This document shows, in pieces, positions 1 through 7,892 of a stretch of DNA of 26,635 nt (the first letter of the stretch is position 1; each line of letters begins with the position of its first letter). The stretch covers positions 1 through 26,635 of the forward strand of contig CABQJX010000024.1 in assembly GCA_902464595.1 (NCBI GenBank), given 5' to 3'. A model generated the notes under the pieces. The model made no database searches. It saw only the letters and a list, made by a program, of their open reading frames with translations, and was not told the DNA's origin. The position numbers and the translations under genes were made by a program. The stretch is from an uncultured Lachnoclostridium sp. Its GTDB lineage: Bacteria > Bacillota > Clostridia > Lachnospirales > Lachnospiraceae.

Positions 1-62
1 TCGGGACATTTTCAAAAACGCTTGACACTAGTTTTTCTTGAGTTTTCGTAACAGTTTTCCTC

Positions 63-1028
63 TCAGACAGCCTGTGAACAGATTACTGATAATTCTCCCT
101 CAAATGTAACGGATCCAAAATCAGCCGGGACAATAAAATGCTGGCCCTTTCTAACCGGTATACCGTTGACCGTTCCTTTTCCTTCCAAAATGCTCACATT
201 GGCAAAGCTGTCTCCAAACTCCTCTTTCCAGCTTCCTTTCAGATCTATTTTGTCTACAGAGTAATAATCACAGGCGACAAGGTGCATTTTTCTACCGCTT
301 TCTGTCTCCCTGACCACCTTCGGCTTCTCCTCTTTTGACTCCTCATAGGGAGCCTGGATCACTTCCATGCTCTCCTTGATATGAAGGGGCCTCGGTTTTC
401 CATCAGACAGGCGGTCATAATCGTAGACGCGGTATGTAATATCGCTGCTCTGCTGCGTCTCCAGCACCAGCGTCCCTCCCTTAATGGCATGGAGACAGCC
501 AGGATTGATCTGGAAAAAATCCCCTTTCTTTACGGGGATCTCCCGAATAAATTCCTTCCATCTCTTTTCCTGTATCATCTGCCTCATCTCTTCCTGATCC
601 TTTGCATGATGGCCAATAACAATGGCAGCATTTGGATCACAGTCAAGAATATACCAGCATTCCGTCTTTCCCAGGGAACCATTTTCATGTTCCATGGCAT
701 ATTTATTATCCGGGTGAACCTGGATACTCAGATCCGCTTTTGCGTCAATGATCTTAACGAGAAGGGGAAACTGGGAATAATGGGAGGCCTTTCCGAAAAG
801 ATGAGGCTCCTCATTCCAGAGGGCGCTCAGGCTCTTTCCCTTCCAAGTCCCGGAACCAATCACACAGTCCCCGTTTTTGTGGGCGCTGATCGCCCAACAC
901 TCACCGGTATGGCTGCTGGGGATCGAGTAGCCGAACTGATCCCTCAAACGCTCCCCTCCCCAGATAGCCTCCTTAAAAATTGGTTGTATAAACAACAATT
1001 CTTTTTCTTTCTTCTGTTCCTCTCCCAT
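63..1028 (-). CDS. manA: Mannose-6-phosphate isomerase, class I (phosphomannose isomerase)
   Basis: Interconverts mannose 6-phosphate and fructose 6-phosphate in the cytosol, linking mannose use and GDP-mannose supply to glycolysis. The 321-residue protein has the short bacterial type I architecture: a cupin core followed by a small C-terminal beta domain. The expected zinc ligands are visible as IQVHPD (Gln103, His105), Glu123 in KTECWYIL, and His180 in NPGCLHAI; the substrate-site arginine is probably Arg200 in YRVYDYDR. The ATG follows an AAGGAGG site. It lies 42 nt downstream of the enolase stop with no terminator visible between them, so it is probably co-transcribed with eno. No terminator is evident in the 62 nt after its stop, which hold nothing else I can name. 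The family call is firm; preference for mannose is inferred. Confidence 0.95.
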   Translation of the reverse strand: MGEEQKKEKELLFIQPIFKEAIWGGERLRDQFGYSIPSSHTGECWAISAHKNGDCVIGSGTWKGKSLSALWNEEPHLFGKASHYSQFPLLVKIIDAKADLSIQVHPDNKYAMEHENGSLGKTECWYILDCDPNAAIVIGHHAKDQEEMRQMIQEKRWKEFIREIPVKKGDFFQINPGCLHAIKGGTLVLETQQSSDITYRVYDYDRLSDGKPRPLHIKESMEVIQAPYEESKEEKPKVVRETESGRKMHLVACDYYSVDKIDLKGSWKEEFGDSFANVSILEGKGTVNGIPVRKGQHFIVPADFGSVTFEGELSVICSQAV

Positions 1029-1070
1029 GGTTTCCTCCTTACTATATGCCGGTATCTATTTCTCCTTTCA

Positions 1071-2387
1071 TCATACCCGCCTTGCATCGAATGTCAAGGG
1101 ATTTTTTTCCATTTCTCCTGCTTCCAGCTCCTCCTCGATCCGCAGAAGCTGATTGTACTTCGCCACCCGTTCGGAACGGCAGGGAGCTCCTGTCTTGATC
1201 TGTCCCGCATTGACCGCCACAGCGAGATCTGCAATCATGGGATCCTCTGTCTCCCCTGACCGATGGGACAGGACAATGCCAAATCCAGCTCTTTTTGCTG
1301 TCTCAATCGCCTCAAAACTTTCTGTAAGCGTACCGATCTGATTGACCTTTACTAAAACAGCATTTCCAGCCTGCCTTCTGATCCCTTTTAACAGGCGGCT
1401 GGTATTGGTCACAAACAGATCGTCTCCCACCAGCTGGAGCTTTTCTCCTAATTCTCTGGTAAGGAGATTCCAGCCTTCCCAGTCCTCCTCCTGAAGCCCA
1501 TCCTCAATGGAACAAATAGGGAAGGCAGCAGCCAGCCTTTTGTAGTATTCCACCATCTCGCCGGTGTCTCTTATTACCTGTTTTCCTGCCATTTTGCCCT
1601 CGCCGGGAAATACATATGCCCCCAGCCCTTTATCATAAAGTTCGCTGGCAGCCGCATCAATGGCAAGCTTTATATCTTCCCCTGGCCTAAACCCGCTTTT
1701 TTCTATGGCCTTTACCAGAAATTCCAGTGTTTCCTCCCCATTCTTCAGATCCGGGGCAAATCCCCCTTCATCCCCCACTCCGGTTGCATATCCCTTTTCC
1801 TTTAAAAGCTCTCTCAGAGTATGGTAAACCTCTGCTCCCATCCGAAGCTTCTCAGAAAAGGAACAGTCTCCCTGGGGCATGATCATAAATTCCTGAAGAT
1901 CTACGGTATTGTCTGCATGCTTTCCTCCATTTAAAATATTCATCATGGGAGTAGGAAGGATGCAGGCGTGGACGCCTCCTAAATAGCGGTACAAGGGCAT
2001 ATGAAGCCCATTCGCTGCCGCCCTTGCCGCTGCCATGGATACTGCCAATACTGCATTGGCTCCCAGTTTTCCTTTATTTTCTGTCCCATCTGCTTCCCGA
2101 AGCAGGCGGTCAATGCGTCTCTGATCCGAAGCATCTTCAAACAGCACTGCCTCCCCAAGGATCTCATTTACATGCTCCACTGCCCTCTGTACGCCCTGTC
2201 CTCTGTATCGGTCCCCGCCGTCCCGAAGCTCCGCTGCCTCGAAGGTTCCGGTGGAGGCCCCAGACGGGACAGAGGCCCTTCCAACTGCTCCTCCCACAAG
2301 ATATACCTCCGCCTCCACGGTAGGATTTCCCCTGGAATCCAGGATCTCCCTCCCCCTTACCTCCTCGATCTCCATCTCTCTTTCCAT
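1071..2387 (-). CDS. eno: Enolase (phosphopyruvate hydratase)
   Basis: Catalyses 2-phosphoglycerate to phosphoenolpyruvate in glycolysis. With this start the protein is 438 residues, normal for bacterial enolase. Visible family motifs include ILDSRGNPT near the N-terminus, SGASTG in the mobile loop, GDEGGF with the catalytic glutamate, SIEDGL and GDDLFVTN for Mg2+ ligands, KVNQIG with the catalytic lysine, and SHRSGETED near the C-terminus. The frame stays open 30 nt further upstream, but a GGAGGAGG site lies just before the ATG encoding MEREME, and that site would fall inside the longer version, so the shorter start is chosen. The gene is not next to gap, pgk, tpi or gpm here; its visible neighbours are a wall-binding protein upstream and manA downstream. 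Confidence 0.97.
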   Translation of the reverse strand: MEREMEIEEVRGREILDSRGNPTVEAEVYLVGGAVGRASVPSGASTGTFEAAELRDGGDRYRGQGVQRAVEHVNEILGEAVLFEDASDQRRIDRLLREADGTENKGKLGANAVLAVSMAAARAAANGLHMPLYRYLGGVHACILPTPMMNILNGGKHADNTVDLQEFMIMPQGDCSFSEKLRMGAEVYHTLRELLKEKGYATGVGDEGGFAPDLKNGEETLEFLVKAIEKSGFRPGEDIKLAIDAAASELYDKGLGAYVFPGEGKMAGKQVIRDTGEMVEYYKRLAAAFPICSIEDGLQEEDWEGWNLLTRELGEKLQLVGDDLFVTNTSRLLKGIRRQAGNAVLVKVNQIGTLTESFEAIETAKRAGFGIVLSHRSGETEDPMIADLAVAVNAGQIKTGAPCRSERVAKYNQLLRIEEELEAGEMEKNPLTFDARRV

Positions 2388-2557
2388 AAAAAAATGACCT
2401 CCTCCTATCAATTGCACACAACATGCGGTTACACTGCATACGGTACTGCTGATATAAGGATAGCCATTTTTTCTTAATGTTATGCTGTCATTTGTCAGTA
2501 AAGAAGATATGGGTGACAGGAAATCTTCATTTTCTGTACCCTTGCAGGTAATGCGGA
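2388..2557. other. Intergenic region upstream of eno
   Basis: This 170-nt gap must hold any eno promoter that is separate from the upstream operon. Reading the minus strand I see only a weak candidate (TTTACT, 17-nt spacer, CATTAA) and no convincing terminator after the upstream wall-binding protein. The only clear element is the GGAGGAGG ribosome binding site next to the eno start. Confidence 0.4.
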
Positions 2558-3517
2558 TCAGAGTAAGGCTGCTCCGTCTGCTCCCACGTTTACTCCGTCT
2601 GGAGTGACCGTGGACACGAGCATTGCACCGGAAGCATCACAGTAATACATCTTCCCCTCCCAGGAAATCCAGCCGGTCTTCATGTATCCTTCCTGGTCAA
2701 AGAAATACCATTTTCCCCTGATATACTGCCAGTTATTGGCTGTATAGGAGCCGTCACTGTTCTGATACCACCAGCCCCTAGCGTCTTGTTTCCACTGGCC
2801 GCTCATGCGCAGCAGATCTTCCTCTGTAACTTCCATATAAGGGGATTCCTGCCAATCGCCGCCATTCCCCCCATGATCTACTGCTTTTACTTTAAAATAA
2901 TAGCTTCCGGTTCTGGAAAATTTTCCCGAAAAATCAAAGCTGTTTTCTTTTACCGTGTAGGTAGCTCCAATACCATCCTCCTCGGCCTGGTTTCCCCTGC
3001 GGCACAGACGGACTTTGTAAATCCTTGCCAGATCCTTGTGATCCCAGTGGGCGATGCCATTGTCTTCATCCCACATAAGGCCATTTACATCCAGATCCTC
3101 GTCATCTTCATCTAATTTTTCCAGCTTCACAACCAAAACCATTTCTTCCCTGTCATTCTTAGCAGAACTGGAAACATATTTCACTTCATCTCCCGAAAAA
3201 GAAAAAGCGCTTTTACCTGACTTTTTAAAATAATAATCACTGTCCGCAGACAGCCATATCTCAACCTTAGGGCGTTCTCCTCCTACCCAGTAATCGCCTT
3301 CATTGATGATATCCACACTGTCAATGGAACACTCTCCGTCCTCCAGGCTTACATCCACCGTCCCACCGGCCTCTCCTGCCTGAATATCCGACGAAAAATT
3401 CAAATGGATCTTTCCCACCGGAGTCCGTTCTTCTTTGCCAAACACAGTCATGGTCATCATGCAGGCAAATGCCAGCACTGCTCCCGCAAATAATCCCCAT
3501 CTTTTCTGTTTTCTCAT
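2558..3517 (-). CDS. Secreted protein with C-terminal cell-wall-binding repeats
   Basis: A 319-residue exported protein of unknown function. Residues 1-27 form a signal peptide (basic start, hydrophobic core, probable cleavage after VFG). Residues of about 30-235 look beta-rich and include a fibronectin-III-like stretch (IYKVRL to YYFKVKAVD). Residues of about 240-319 carry Trp/Tyr/Gly-rich repeats (QDARGWWYQ, GKWYFFDQEGYMKTGW, GKMYYCDASGAML) typical of putative cell-wall or choline-binding repeats, so the protein probably sits on the wall. The start is the ATG for MRKQKRW because the AGGAGG site lies just before it; the longer open frame would contain that site. It begins 62 nt after the upstream membrane protein with no strong terminator between them, so it may be the last gene of the opp transcript. 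A related C-terminal module occurs in the protein at 25374-26126. Confidence 0.85.
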   Translation of the reverse strand: MRKQKRWGLFAGAVLAFACMMTMTVFGKEERTPVGKIHLNFSSDIQAGEAGGTVDVSLEDGECSIDSVDIINEGDYWVGGERPKVEIWLSADSDYYFKKSGKSAFSFSGDEVKYVSSSAKNDREEMVLVVKLEKLDEDDEDLDVNGLMWDEDNGIAHWDHKDLARIYKVRLCRRGNQAEEDGIGATYTVKENSFDFSGKFSRTGSYYFKVKAVDHGGNGGDWQESPYMEVTEEDLLRMSGQWKQDARGWWYQNSDGSYTANNWQYIRGKWYFFDQEGYMKTGWISWEGKMYYCDASGAMLVSTVTPDGVNVGADGAALL

Positions 3518-3579
3518 CCTGCACCCCTCCTTTTGTCTCACAGCCGGTTCTTCCCATTCTTCTATAGATCCGGCCCCGA

Positions 3580-3999
3580 TTATAAAAAATGCCGTCCCAC
3601 AAGGGACACAGCGAAAAATAGAACTGCACAGACCAAATTAGCTGCCAGGCAGCAGGCAGCCCGTTCCCTCTCGTCCAACTCTCCAAAGGATACGATATGC
3701 TCATCTGCAAAATCCACAATATCCGTAAATCCCTTGACAGCAGGCTTCTTTTTCTCTCTCTCCTCAAACATGTGATGGATCTTCACCCCATCCAGCCTGA
3801 GATAAGAAAACCATCCAAAACCCAGAAAACAGATCCCTGTCACCAGGCATCCGTCTCTTAAAAGAGAGAGCCTCCCGGCCCCATTAGCCCACCGATCCCA
3901 CAAAAGCAGGATAGTGAGGGCCAGGGCGGCTCTCGCAATACATTTATATAACACAGGCCGTATCATATACGGCTTCCAGACTGAAAACAGCTGTTTCAT
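3580..3999 (-). CDS. Small uncharacterised membrane protein translationally coupled to oppF
   Basis: I do not recognise the family. The 139-residue protein has three likely membrane segments, at about residues 17-35, 50-67 and 114-135. A charged loop (about 72-112, with HHMFEEREKKKP and a later acidic stretch) lies between the second and third. There is no signal peptide and no catalytic motif. Its ATG overlaps the oppF stop codon by 4 nt (ATGA), so translation should be coupled to the transporter ATPase. This suggests, without proving, an accessory role for the peptide transporter or the wall protein encoded next. The coding frame is well supported by position and overlap; the function is open. 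Confidence 0.75.
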   Translation of the reverse strand: MKQLFSVWKPYMIRPVLYKCIARAALALTILLLWDRWANGAGRLSLLRDGCLVTGICFLGFGWFSYLRLDGVKIHHMFEEREKKKPAVKGFTDIVDFADEHIVSFGELDERERAACCLAANLVCAVLFFAVSLVGRHFL

Positions 4000-4940
4000 G
4001 AGCGGCTTCCTTCAATCTCCTTCCGATACCCTTCCAGCTCTCTCTGGTTTCCATAGACAAAGTGGCCAGGCAGGATCTCCTCCCACACAGGGCCATCCAC
4101 AGAATAATCATGGATAGAAGGATCATAGACTAAAAGCTCCTTTTTCTTCTCCAGCTCAGGATCCGGAATCGGAACTGCTGACAAAAGAGCCTTGGTATAT
4201 GGATGGAGAGGATGCAAAAACAATTCCTCTGCCTCCGCCAGCTCTACGATCCTCCCCTTGTGGATCACGGCGATCCGGTCAGAAATAAAGCGCACAACGG
4301 AAAGGTCATGGGCGATAAACAGATAGGTTAAGCCCCTTGTCTGCTTCAAATGATTTAAAAGGTTAAGAACCTGGGCCCGTATGGATACGTCCAGGGCAGA
4401 AATCGGCTCATCAGCCACTACAAATTCCGGTTCCATGATCAAAGCCCTGGCAATACCAATTCTCTGGCGCTGTCCGCCGGAAAATTCATGAGGGAAACGG
4501 GAAGCAAACTCAGGCAAAAGGCCGACCTCCCGCAGCGCCCGTTCTACCTTCTGCTTTCTCTCATTCTCATCCTTGTACAGATGGAAATTAATCAAGCCCT
4601 CTGAGACGATATAATCTACCTTGGCTCTCTCATTCAGAGAAGCCATCGGATCCTGGAAGATCATCTGGCAGGATTTGACCACCTGCCGATCCAAAGATTT
4701 CGGGATCTTTCCGCTGATCCTCTGTCCCCGGTAAAGGATCTCACCTCCGGACACAGGATTGATCCTGGTGATGGCCCTTCCTATGGTTGTTTTTCCGGAA
4801 CCAGACTCTCCCACCAGCGAAAAAGTCTCACCCTTATAAATATCAAAATTCACATGATCTACTGCCACGAATTTCCTTTTTCCGCTTCCAAAGGTAATCT
4901 GCAGATCCTTGATCTCAATCAGTTTTTCTCTCTCTGCCAT
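3996..4940 (-). CDS. oppF: Oligopeptide ABC transporter ATP-binding protein OppF/AmiF type
   Basis: One of the two ATPases that power oligopeptide import through OppB/OppC at the inner face of the membrane. The 314 residues hold a complete ABC domain: Walker A GESGSGKT (44-51), Q-loop Gln96, signature FSGGQ (153-157), Walker B FVVADEP (173-179) and H-loop His211. The C-terminal extension starts with HPLHPYTKALL as in Opp/Dpp ATPases. It then runs into DPSIHDYS and PGHFVYGN, which I associate with streptococcal AmiF rather than enteric OppF, and it lacks the paired cysteines of the enteric type. It starts a few nucleotides after oppD and overlaps the next gene by ATGA. Confidence 0.95.
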   Translation of the reverse strand: MAEREKLIEIKDLQITFGSGKRKFVAVDHVNFDIYKGETFSLVGESGSGKTTIGRAITRINPVSGGEILYRGQRISGKIPKSLDRQVVKSCQMIFQDPMASLNERAKVDYIVSEGLINFHLYKDENERKQKVERALREVGLLPEFASRFPHEFSGGQRQRIGIARALIMEPEFVVADEPISALDVSIRAQVLNLLNHLKQTRGLTYLFIAHDLSVVRFISDRIAVIHKGRIVELAEAEELFLHPLHPYTKALLSAVPIPDPELEKKKELLVYDPSIHDYSVDGPVWEEILPGHFVYGNQRELEGYRKEIEGSRS

Positions 4941-4946
4941 TGCATC

Positions 4947-5996
4947 TTACCCTCTTTCCTTCATTTTTTCCCGAAGCTTGCGGATGGAATCCGGCTGAGC
5001 GATCTTGGGTGCTCTTGGATCCAGATACCAGGTCTTAGCGCTATGGGTCGGGGTCACCTCAAAGAACGGAGGCTCCTCCTCAAAATCAATGGCCAGCGCC
5101 TGACGGTTTCGGGGAGCAAAGGCATCGCCCTTGATCTCATTAAACAAGTTTGGCGGCGTTCCCTCTATCGTAGGCAGCTCCTCCCCTTTTTCGCCCAGCT
5201 GGGGCAGGGAGGATAAAAGGGCCCATGTGTAAGGATGCCATGCATCATAAAAAATCTCATCTGCCATTCCGTACTCCACGATCTGCCCTGCATACATCAC
5301 AGCTACCCGGTCTGCCACATTGGCAACGACACCCAGATCGTGGGTGATGTAAATAACTGTCATGTTTAACTCTCTTTGAAGATCCCGGATCAGATTTAAT
5401 ATCTGAGCCTGAATCGTCACGTCAAGAGCCGTTGTTGGCTCATCACAGATCAGGATCTGCGGCCGGCAGGCCACTGCAATGGCGATCACCACACGCTGCC
5501 GCATACCGCCGGAAAACTCATGAGGGTACTGGTTGTATCTCCGCTTTGCATCCGGTATCCCTACCTTTTCCAGCATCTCCAGAGCCAGCTTTTTGGCCTC
5601 CGGCCCTTTGATCCCCTGATTTAACTCAATACTCTCCTCGATCTGTCTTCCGATCTTCTTGAGCGGGTTCAGGGAAGTCATGGGATCCTGCATGACCATG
5701 GAGATCTTCTTTCCGCGAATGGTCATCCATTCCTTTTCTGTTTTATATTTTGCCAGATTCTTCCCTTCAAAAAGGATGGAGCCTCCGGTCACGCTTCCAT
5801 TGGCGTCCAGCATTCCCAGGAAGGATTTGGTAAACACTGATTTTCCGGAACCGGATTCTCCCACAATAGCCAGCGTTTCCCCCTGGTACAGATCCAGAGA
5901 GCATCGCCGGATCGCGTTCAGGCGCTTTCCTCTCAGGCTGAAGCAGATCTCCACATCCTTAGCGGACAAGATCGGTTCTTTTTCCATATTTGCCAT
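4947..5996 (-). CDS. oppD: Oligopeptide ABC transporter ATP-binding protein OppD/AmiE type
   Basis: Partner ATPase to OppF for peptide import. With the chosen start it is 349 residues, with Walker A GESGSGKS (46-53), Q-loop Gln103, signature FSGGM (161-165), Walker B ILICDEP (181-187) and His219. The tail has HPYTWALLSSLPQ and GTPPNLFNEIKG, followed by GDAFAPRNRQAL where enteric-type OppD/DppD proteins carry a cysteine-bearing GCPFAPRCP-like motif. The DFEEEPPFF and THSAKTW segments resemble streptococcal AmiE. The open frame extends 57 nt upstream into the oppC end, but the GGAGGAG site lies immediately before the ATG encoding MANMEK, which leaves a 16-nt gap after oppC. Confidence 0.95.
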   Translation of the reverse strand: MANMEKEPILSAKDVEICFSLRGKRLNAIRRCSLDLYQGETLAIVGESGSGKSVFTKSFLGMLDANGSVTGGSILFEGKNLAKYKTEKEWMTIRGKKISMVMQDPMTSLNPLKKIGRQIEESIELNQGIKGPEAKKLALEMLEKVGIPDAKRRYNQYPHEFSGGMRQRVVIAIAVACRPQILICDEPTTALDVTIQAQILNLIRDLQRELNMTVIYITHDLGVVANVADRVAVMYAGQIVEYGMADEIFYDAWHPYTWALLSSLPQLGEKGEELPTIEGTPPNLFNEIKGDAFAPRNRQALAIDFEEEPPFFEVTPTHSAKTWYLDPRAPKIAQPDSIRKLREKMKERG

Positions 5997-6012
5997 AAAT
6001 ATCTCCTCCGTT

Positions 6013-6942
6013 CTACACATGGTTTCTTGGATCCGCTGCATCTGAGAAGGCATTTCCCACCAGATAGAAGGTGATAGTGATCAGAGATACGATCACCGCC
6101 GGGAAGATCAGCAGATACGGATACTGGAGGAAATAGTTGCGGGCATTTCTCAAAAGAATACCTAAAGACGGAGTATTCACATCAAGTCCCAGTCCCAGAT
6201 AAGACAGGGTGGATTCCAGAGCAATGGTCTGAGGGATCGACAGAGCCAGACGCAGGATCACCACACTGATCAGGTATGGGAAAATATTCTTGGTCAGAAT
6301 CCGCCAAACCGGAGTTCCCAGACAGCGTGAAGCCAGGTTATACTCCCGATCCCGATACATTAACACCAGGTTCCTCACATTCCTTGCCATTACCAGCCAC
6401 CCGAAGGCGATCATAGCTAAGGCCATGTTGCGGAAACTCTGTCCGAACAGAAGGGCAGCCAGCGTCATGTAAATGATAATGGGGATATTGTTAATAATAT
6501 TGTAAATTTCTGTAAAAACTCGATCCAAACTGCGGACATAGCCCCAGATACAGCCGATCACTACTCCAATCACACATTCTCCTGCTGCCACGATCAAAGC
6601 CAGCTTAATGGAAATCTGAGCAGCGTACCATACCTGACACCAATAATCCCGCCCCAGGTTATCTGTACCAAACCAAAACTCATTGTTGGGCTTCGTAAAA
6701 GCCAGGGCAGGGTCTCCCATGATCTGGGCGTCTGCAAAATCATATTTTCCAATTTGCAGGGCAATAAAGGAAAAAATCACCAGAGCAAAAAAGATCCCTG
6801 CCATAACTACCGCTGATTTTTTCTTGAAAAAATTCTGGAATACGGATTTCCAGTAGGAATAATCGGAGTATCCGATGCGTTCTGCCGCTTCCGCAGAATA
6901 TTCCACAAATTGGAATTTATCCTTCTGTGCCTCGTTCATCAC
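6013..6942 (-). CDS. oppC: Oligopeptide ABC transporter permease OppC/AmiD type
   Basis: Inner-membrane channel subunit that pairs with OppB. The protein is 309 residues with a cytoplasmic N-terminus (KFQFVEYSAE, SYWKSVFQNFFKKKSAV), a first membrane helix, an external segment containing WFGTDNLGRDYW, and a five-helix permease core. The coupling loop that contacts the ATPases is visible around REYNLASRCLGTPVW. The N-terminal sequence resembles streptococcal AmiD. It begins GTG-ATG: the GTG overlaps the oppB stop by 4 nt, and the ATG one codon later (6939) overlaps it by one base. The AAAGGAGG site fits either start. Confidence 0.95.
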   Translation of the reverse strand: MMNEAQKDKFQFVEYSAEAAERIGYSDYSYWKSVFQNFFKKKSAVVMAGIFFALVIFSFIALQIGKYDFADAQIMGDPALAFTKPNNEFWFGTDNLGRDYWCQVWYAAQISIKLALIVAAGECVIGVVIGCIWGYVRSLDRVFTEIYNIINNIPIIIYMTLAALLFGQSFRNMALAMIAFGWLVMARNVRNLVLMYRDREYNLASRCLGTPVWRILTKNIFPYLISVVILRLALSIPQTIALESTLSYLGLGLDVNTPSLGILLRNARNYFLQYPYLLIFPAVIVSLITITFYLVGNAFSDAADPRNHV

Positions 6943-7889
6943 CGGCTGCCTCCTTTGCCCGTCAATTTAATCCTTGGATCCAATGTCATCATCAATACAT
7001 CCCCCAGGAATACTCCCAAAACACCCAGTGTTGCATAGATGATCACAAGGGTCTGAACTACATTTAAGTCGTAGCGGGTAATAGCATCCGTCAGCAGAGG
7101 GCCCATGCCAGGAACAGAGAAGAACCGCTCCACCAAAAGGGAACCGCTGATCGTCAGCAGAAAAGACGCCGGAATGTACTGAACAAGGGGAACAAAGGCA
7201 TTTTTCAGAACATGCTTTACCATGATATTCTTAGAAGACATACCCTTGATCTTAGCTAATTTGATATAATCCTTATTCAGCTCATCCACCATATACCGCC
7301 TCGTCCACAGCGCATAATGGGCAATGGACGCAAGAGCCAGGCAGACGATAGGCAAAATGCTGGAGCGCTGGGCATTCCTGGTTGAATACAGGGTGGGAAG
7401 CCCCAGCATATTAGCCCCAAAGGCCAGCACCAGCGAATAAGATACCAAAGGCGGAACCGCATTGACAAAGATCGTGTAAGCTGTTCCCACATGATCCAGA
7501 ATACGATCCTTATTTCTTGCCTGGATCACTCCCATCAGCACGCCGATGAATAGGGCGATCACAAGGGCCGTACATCCAAGGCGCATGGATACCGTAAATT
7601 TCGTACCGATCACCTTGAGCACATCCGCTCCACTCTGGATTCTTCTGGATGTACCGAAATCAAAGCGCAGAAGCTGCCCGTAAAAACGGGCCAGCTGCTG
7701 CTCTACCGGATCCAGCAGCCCCGCTGCCTCCAGCTGTGCGTTTTTTTGCTCCTCGGTCAGCTTCATTACCTGATCTTCTGCGAAATAGTAATCTGTAGGA
7801 AGCATGCGCATCAGCAGGAAAACAATGGTGGCTACCACAAAAACTGTGATCAGAGACTGAAGAAGCCTCTTAACTGTGTATTTTACCAT
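6939..7889 (-). CDS. oppB: Oligopeptide ABC transporter permease OppB type
   Basis: Inner-membrane channel subunit for peptide import. The 316 residues have the OppB/DppB layout: an N-terminal helix (TVFVVATIVFLLMRMLP), an external loop of about 70 residues, and a permease core of five helices. The ATPase-coupling loop is at DYIKLAKIKGMSSKN, and the conserved SVPGMGPLL segment precedes the last helices. This is ordinary length, unlike the roughly 500-residue AmiC of streptococci, although the rest of the operon looks Ami-like. It starts 3 nt after the oppA stop and is followed by overlapping oppC, so the permeases should be translated together. Confidence 0.95.
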   Translation of the reverse strand: MVKYTVKRLLQSLITVFVVATIVFLLMRMLPTDYYFAEDQVMKLTEEQKNAQLEAAGLLDPVEQQLARFYGQLLRFDFGTSRRIQSGADVLKVIGTKFTVSMRLGCTALVIALFIGVLMGVIQARNKDRILDHVGTAYTIFVNAVPPLVSYSLVLAFGANMLGLPTLYSTRNAQRSSILPIVCLALASIAHYALWTRRYMVDELNKDYIKLAKIKGMSSKNIMVKHVLKNAFVPLVQYIPASFLLTISGSLLVERFFSVPGMGPLLTDAITRYDLNVVQTLVIIYATLGVLGVFLGDVLMMTLDPRIKLTGKGGSR

Positions 7890-7892
7890 AAA

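Noticed and set aside
1..62. TTGACA at 22-27 on the plus strand and a 12-nt block CTTGAGTTTTCG that recurs (reverse complement) at 15827-15838
   Set aside because: No -10 hexamer at proper spacing after the TTGACA. Exact 12-nt matches between distant sites are expected by chance in a window of this size, and the orientation does not fit a second copy of the inverted-repeat element.
381..1259. Long plus-strand open frame (292 codons) antisense to manA and eno
   Set aside because: It spans two well-supported genes on the opposite strand, has no ribosome binding site, and reads as Leu/Pro/Ser/Phe-rich low-information sequence typical of an antisense shadow.
2440..2500. Possible eno promoter (TTTACT, 17 nt, CATTAA)
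   Set aside because: Only 4/6 and 3/6 matches to consensus; not strong enough to annotate.
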